Source: Olavius algarvensis associated proteobacterium Delta 3
GTDB taxonomy: Bacteria > Desulfobacterota > Desulfobacteria > Desulfobacterales > CAFBRK01
Length of the DNA stretch: 34,437 nucleotides
Reading direction: 5' to 3'
Assembly: GCA_903231505.1 (NCBI GenBank)
Contig: CAFBRK010000325.1
Span: 1 to 34,437, forward strand
Shown: in pieces, positions 34,431 through 34,437 of the stretch
Numbering within the stretch: position 1 is the stretch's first letter
Layout of the letters: every line of letters starts with the position of its first letter
The notes under the pieces: model-generated
Told to the model about the DNA's origin: nothing
The model's input: the letters and a program-made list of their open reading frames with translations, nothing else
The model's database searches: none
Position numbers and translations under genes: made by a program

Positions 34431-34437
34431 GATTGAT

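Overview
The window looks like a chromosomal segment of a strictly anaerobic, sulfate-reducer-like Desulfobacterota bacterium, something like Desulfosarcina or a relative. This is inferred from several gene types together: an ORP-type MinD/NifX operon, a 179-residue Desulfovibrio-type bacterioferritin, and the anaerobic GlpA/GlpB dehydrogenase. Base composition is moderately GC-rich. I see no rRNA, tRNA, CRISPR array, phage genes or intact insertion sequence.

Region 1 (1-10057, plus strand) is a surface-polysaccharide cluster preceded by a GNAT acetyltransferase and a decayed MinD copy. It has two SAM methyltransferases, a DUF2304-GT2 fusion, a second GT2 glycosyltransferase, and a membrane TPR protein whose 5' end is split by an apparent one-base frameshift. 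It ends with a UDP-sugar 4,6-dehydratase coupled to a close homologue of UDP-sulfoquinovose synthase (SqdB/SQD1). Together these suggest a sulfonated and methylated glycan.

Region 2 (10274-14839, minus strand) carries a four-gene operon of two MinD-type ATPases with built-in ferredoxin domains and two NifX-like metal-cluster proteins, resembling the orange protein (ORP) system. Bacterioferritin, a SlyD-like FKBP prolyl isomerase and a cold-shock protein follow.

Region 3 (15059-17919, plus strand) looks like a compact electrophile/quinone-response unit. It holds a MarR/MhqR-type repressor, a ring-cleaving-dioxygenase/esterase fusion and a nitroreductase. The same 14-bp palindrome lies in front of both the regulator and the fusion gene.

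Region 4 (18058-31789) is a glycerol module. A minus-strand operon, glpR-glpS-glpT-glpP-glpQ-DUF2160-glpV, encodes a Rhizobium-type glycerol ABC importer. Divergent plus-strand glpA, glpB and glpK, plus an iron-type alcohol dehydrogenase, phosphorylate and oxidise the substrate. Two inverted copies of a dispersed repeat flank glpB-glpK.

Region 5 (31790-34437) has a second, short GlpA-like flavoprotein lacking the cysteine-rich C-terminal domain, followed by an SdhB/FrdB-like iron-sulfur protein. The two may form a separate respiratory 2-hydroxyacid or glycerol-3-phosphate dehydrogenase continuing beyond the window. The gaps hold GC-rich palindromes and a CGATAC hexamer array.
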